Origin: CAG-452 sp045531335
GTDB lineage: Bacteria; Bacillota; Clostridia; TANB77; CAG-508
Assembly (NCBI GenBank): GCA_045531335.1
Contig: JAZSDU010000007.1
Coordinates: forward strand, 1-64,000
Length of the DNA stretch: 64,000 nucleotides
Reading direction: 5' to 3'
Shown here: positions 60,826 to 64,000 of the stretch, in pieces
How the letters are laid out: each line of letters opens with the position of its first letter
How positions within the stretch are numbered: the stretch's first letter is position 1
The notes under the pieces: generated by a model
What the model was told of the DNA's origin: nothing
The model's input: the letters and a program-made list of their open reading frames with translations, nothing else
The model's database searches: none
Program-made: the position numbers and the translations under genes

Positions 60826-62480
60826 ATGTTAAAAAACAAAAGAATTTTATTAACAAGCTTAGTAGTTTTATTACTACTTATAGTACCAAGTGTGGTAAAT
60901 GCTGCAGATACTTATACTGCTACATCAACTATAAATGGTATAACAGTAAATTGGAGCTATGAATTAAATGAAAATAATCAAATTGAGAATTTGAAATGTA
61001 CAAATGTCCAAGATTTAACAGGAAGTTTTTCTATACCATCGACTATTGATGGAAAAACTGTTGTATCAATAGGAGCTAGTGGGTTTGTTAAAACAACAGG
61101 AATAACAGAAATAATAATTCCAAATTCAGTGGAAGAAATAGGAAATGGTGCATTTAAAGACTGTACTAAATTAGTTAAAATAAATTTTGGGACAGGTATT
61201 GAATCAGTGGGATACAATGCGTTTGAAAATTGTACATCATTAACATCATTATATATACCAAAGAATTTAGTGGATAGTTCAAATCATCCGTTTAGACGGA
61301 TGTTCAAATATTACAAGTGTTACATTTGAAGAAGGAATAACTGTAATCCCATCATTTTTGTGTGAAGGATTAACAGGGATAACAGAAATAAGAATCCCGA
61401 ATTCAGTAACTTCAATAGAAACTAATGCATTCAGTGGTTGTACAAATTTAACAAATGTAACAATCCCGAATTTAGTAAAAGAAATAGGGAATAGTGCATT
61501 TGCAGATTGTACTAAATTAGCAAAAATAAATTTTGGGACAGGTGTTGAAGCATTAGGAACAAGTGCATTTGAAAATTGTACAGCATTAACATCAATATAT
61601 ATACCAAAAAATTTAGCAGACAGTTCAAATCATCCATTTGGACGGATGTTCAAATATTACGAGTGTTACATTTGAAGAAGGAATAACCACAATTCCATCA
61701 TTTTTGTGTGAAGGATTAACAGGAATAACAGAAATAACAATACCAAATTCAGTAAAAGAGATAGAGAATTATGCATTTCAGGATTGTACTAAATTAGCAA
61801 AAATAAATTTTGGAACAGGTGTTGAATCATTGGGACGCAATGCATTTAAAAATTGTACATCGCTAACATCATTATTTATCCCAAAAAGTTTAGTAGGCTA
61901 TTGCCCATATACTCCATTTGAAGGATGTTCAAACATTACAACTGTTAAATTTGAAGAAGGAATAACTGAAATTCCAGGCTATTTATGTGCAGGACTAACA
62001 GAAATAACAGAAATAACAATACCAAATTCAGTAAAAGAGATAGGAGTAAATGCATTTGCAGATTGCAAATCATTGAAAAAAATTACTATTTTAGATAATG
62101 TTGAATATATGGGATTAATGTTAACACAAAAAGGTGATACAGTATTTAAAAACCACAATGAAGATTTAACTGTTTATTGTTATGAAGGCTCTATTGCTGC
62201 TAAATATGCAATAGATAGAAATATAAAATATGTGTATTTAGAAAGACCAACAGTGCCTGAAGATAAACCAGAAGTTGACACAAATAAAAGTGAAGAAAAT
62301 AAACAATCATCATCAATCCAAAACGATAAAACAAATAACGAAGAAAAGAAGGACAATACAACAGCACCAGGAAAACTTCCGTATACTGGAGGAACATTTG
62401 TTATGATAATGACTGCTATAGGAATAATAGCTATAGGTTTATATGCATATAAGAGAAATAATGACTTAAAAGGAATTTAG
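60826..62480 (+). CDS. LPYTG-anchored leucine-rich-repeat (BspA-type) surface protein, recoded at two CGGA sites
   Basis: A 550-residue cell-wall protein after recoding. It has a signal peptide (cleavage near VNA-AD), a short N-domain, and BspA/LRR_5 repeats (ITEITIPNSVKEIGNAF-like units, GCSNIT..FEEGI). A charged spacer, LPYTG, a membrane helix and a basic tail follow. The frame breaks at 61297-61300 and 61643-61646. In both, the expected PF-x-GCSNIT text is restored by reading CGGA as Gly, and a third equivalent repeat has plain GAA GGA. BspA proteins often bind host matrix. A sortase gene follows. ATG 60826 has AAAGGAGAG. Confidence 0.88.
61297..61300 (+). other. CGGA recoding site (LRR protein, first)
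   Basis: In-frame CGG followed by A, after TTT AGA. Reading CGGA as Gly gives PFR-G-CSNIT. Confidence 0.9.
61643..61646 (+). other. CGGA recoding site (LRR protein, second)
   Basis: In-frame CGG followed by A, after TTT GGA. Reading CGGA as Gly gives PFG-G-CSNIT, matching the unbroken third repeat PFE-G-CSNIT near 61914. Confidence 0.9.
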
Positions 62481-62559
62481 TAAATACATTAAATGAAGGA
62501 CGGTAACTAATAATTGCCGTCAAAAAAAATATAATTTACATCAGATAGGAGAGACTTAT

Positions 62560-63150
62560 ATGAAAGATAACATAATAGATATATGCTTTATAATAATATT
62601 GATTTTAATTATTTTATCAATAGGTTACTATATATATAGTACAGTTATAAAAGAGGAAGAAAATATATTAGATGAAATGGCAGAAACTGTTTCTAAGCAA
62701 ACAGAAATAGATGATTTAGATGAACTAATAGTAAAAGGAACTGTGATTGATGGAAAAACCTATGAAACAATTGCTATACTATATATTCCAACACTTGAAA
62801 TAGAATACCCAGTGTTTTCGACTACATCAAAAGAATTATTAAAAATATCTTTAAATAAATATTGGGGACCAAATCCAAACAAACCAGGAAATTTTTGTGT
62901 AATAGGACATAATTATAATGATGACAATTTCTTTGGAAAACTTCATAATATAGAAATTGGCCATTTTGTTCAATTAACAGATATGTCTGGAAAGACATTA
63001 CAATACCGTGTTTATGATACATATATAGTTGACCCAAATGATACGAGATGTACAAGTCAATTAACAAATGGAGAAACAGAACTGACACTAATAACATGTA
63101 CAAAAGATTTTAAGCAAAGATTCATAGTAAAAGCAAGAGTGGAATTGTAG
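62560..63150 (+). CDS. Sortase
   Basis: A 196-residue transpeptidase that anchors LPxTG proteins to the wall. An N-terminal membrane helix (about 8-30) precedes the sortase barrel with catalytic H117 (VIGHNY), C180 (TLITCT) and R187. The gene lies 79 bp after the LPYTG surface protein, which is its likely substrate. The class (B, D or E-like) is uncertain; the short length and TLITC motif favour a class D-like enzyme. Confidence 0.92.
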   Translation: MKDNIIDICFIIILILIILSIGYYIYSTVIKEEENILDEMAETVSKQTEIDDLDELIVKGTVIDGKTYETIAILYIPTLEIEYPVFSTTSKELLKISLNKYWGPNPNKPGNFCVIGHNYNDDNFFGKLHNIEIGHFVQLTDMSGKTLQYRVYDTYIVDPNDTRCTSQLTNGETELTLITCTKDFKQRFIVKARVEL

Positions 63151-63260
63151 CACAGCTTACGGAAAAGGGAGAAGTTAACAAAGTTAATATTAAAGGAATT
63201 GATTTTATAGAAGTTAAGGGAATGATGTAAAAAAGACGAAGATAAAGGGAGGATTTTATT

Positions 63261-63770
63261 ATGGGATTTTTAGTATTTTTAATAATAATTTTAATTATTG
63301 GAGGATGGATTTTTATAAATATTAAAATAAGTAACTTAAAACACAGAGGAAGACAAGAAATATTAAGAAATACAGGGATAAGTTCATCAGCAATTAATGC
63401 ATCTTTAACAGAGAGTTTAGAAAAAAAACATTTGCAAAGCTTTTTAAAAGAGCATCCGATTTTTACAGAAGATTCGATAAAAGAATTATTAAAAAAATAT
63501 GCTATTGAAATAATAAAACAAAATTCAATAGAAGAATTTAGCCAATTGGTAAATGAAAAAATACAGAAGGATTCTAAAATACAAAAATTAGTAGAAATGA
63601 AAATTGAAAGAGTAAATATTAATTATTATAAAGAACCTAAATTAAATGCAGTTGTAATATTTACAGATAATAAAGATGAATATAATATGTTTTTAAATTG
63701 TACTTTAATAAACGATAAATTACATTTAGACAGATATCAAATTGCTAAAGGAGCAGTTGTAGGATTTTAA
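63261..63770 (+). CDS. Membrane-anchored protein of unknown function (169 aa)
   Basis: One N-terminal membrane helix (about 3-22) and a soluble remainder with a helical middle (KHLQSFLKEHPIFTEDSIKELLKKYAIEIIKQ) and a beta-rich end (LNAVVIFTDNKDEYNMFLNCTLINDKLHLDRYQIAKG). Not recognised. ATG follows AAAGGGAGG. It is probably cotranscribed with the sortase or the following DUF4870-like gene. Confidence 0.65.
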   Translation: MGFLVFLIIILIIGGWIFINIKISNLKHRGRQEILRNTGISSSAINASLTESLEKKHLQSFLKEHPIFTEDSIKELLKKYAIEIIKQNSIEEFSQLVNEKIQKDSKIQKLVEMKIERVNINYYKEPKLNAVVIFTDNKDEYNMFLNCTLINDKLHLDRYQIAKGAVVGF

Positions 63771-63875
63771 TTTATAAAAAATATTATGTAGGTATTACAA
63801 GTATAGTTTATTAAAATAAAATTAGTTATAAATTTTTAAAATTATAAAATATTAGTATTTTGGGGAGGTGAAAAA

Positions 63876-64000
63876 ATGACAGAAAAAGGAAAAGGAATAT
63901 TATCTTATATATGTGGTTGGATAGGAGGGTTAATAGTTTTATATGTTATGAAAGATAACGAAAAAAATACTAAGTTTCATGCAGCTCAAGCTATAGTTTT
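63876..64000 (+). CDS. DUF4870-like membrane protein, 5' part
   Basis: The N-terminal 41 residues are visible before the window edge: TEKGKGILSYICGWIGGLIVLYVMKDNEKNTKFHAAQAIVF. The pattern of a hydrophobic helix followed by a KFHAAQA-type motif is typical of DUF4870/TIGR-type small membrane proteins. ATG follows GGGGAGGTG. Truncated by the window. Confidence 0.7.
   Translation, partial: MTEKGKGILSYICGWIGGLIVLYVMKDNEKNTKFHAAQAIV

Noticed and set aside
63151..63230. Open tail after the sortase stop (TEKGEVNKVNIKGIDFIEVKGMM in another frame)
   Set aside because: It looks somewhat protein-like, but no start or ribosome site leads into it. The sortase is complete without it and no CGGA lies in phase to connect them.

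Overview
The window is AT-rich chromosomal DNA with strong AGGAGG-type ribosome sites, AGA as the main Arg codon and a long run of genes on the + strand. Its sporulation genes (dpaB/spoVFB, spoVS, gerW/ytfJ, dacF-type carboxypeptidase, spoIID, spoIIQ-like), RNase Y, PolC, homodimeric glycyl-tRNA synthetase, and an LPxTG surface protein with a sortase point to an anaerobic spore-forming Firmicute, most likely an uncultured gut Clostridia lineage. I cannot name the species.

Layout. 0.1-3.1 kb: LysR regulator, CofE-like ligase, dpaB. 3.3-11 kb: rny, ymdB, spoVS, a solute-binding protein, recA-recX-scpA. 11-17 kb: DUF2953, gerW, dacF, a VanW-domain lipoprotein, rpmE, spoIID, spoIIQ. 17-19 kb: two tandem paralogues of an unknown repeat protein. 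19-29 kb: class A PBP, PAP2 phosphatase, DUF1294, a DnaA-box cluster, glyS, a RelB/RelE-type module, addA. 29-33 kb: FxLYD-like protein, mreB, mtaB. 33-39 kb: glycolysis (gap, pgk, tpiA, gpmI) plus a Nudix gene. 39-43 kb: Fe-S assembly (NifU-like, GGGtGRT, SufC, SufB/D-like). 43-49 kb: tRNA-Gln, fthC, phosphodiesterase, a type III (ToxIN-like) toxin-antitoxin locus, Xre regulator, acyl-CoA ligase. 49-60 kb: pyrH-frr-uppS-cdsA-rseP-polC. 60-64 kb: LPYTG leucine-rich-repeat protein, sortase, membrane proteins.

The outstanding signal is recoding. Seven genes (dpaB, dacF, vanW-like, relB-like antitoxin, addA, mtaB and the LPYTG surface protein) are each split by the same event. At ten places an in-frame CGG followed by A breaks the frame, and reading the four bases CGGA as one glycine restores it. 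Several restored glycines lie at family-conserved positions, such as the AddA Walker A and the VanW GETFSF motif. In the surface protein one internal repeat has plain GGA where two others have CGGA. I scanned the remaining genes by eye and found CGG as an ordinary in-frame Arg codon in only one, a small atypical gene near 44.3 kb. The simplest hypothesis is a natural quadruplet codon, or +1 frameshifting at a vacated CGG codon, perhaps by a tRNA-Gly with an enlarged anticodon loop. These genes are annotated here as functional recoded CDSs, not pseudogenes.

A second theme is dense intergenic palindromes. The main family starts TGTAGGGG and has stems that differ between copies but stay self-complementary; it occurs at about 18 loci, once inside the mtaB reading frame. 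There are also GGGACAGTCC-type hairpins and a two-copy palindrome of about 115 bp.
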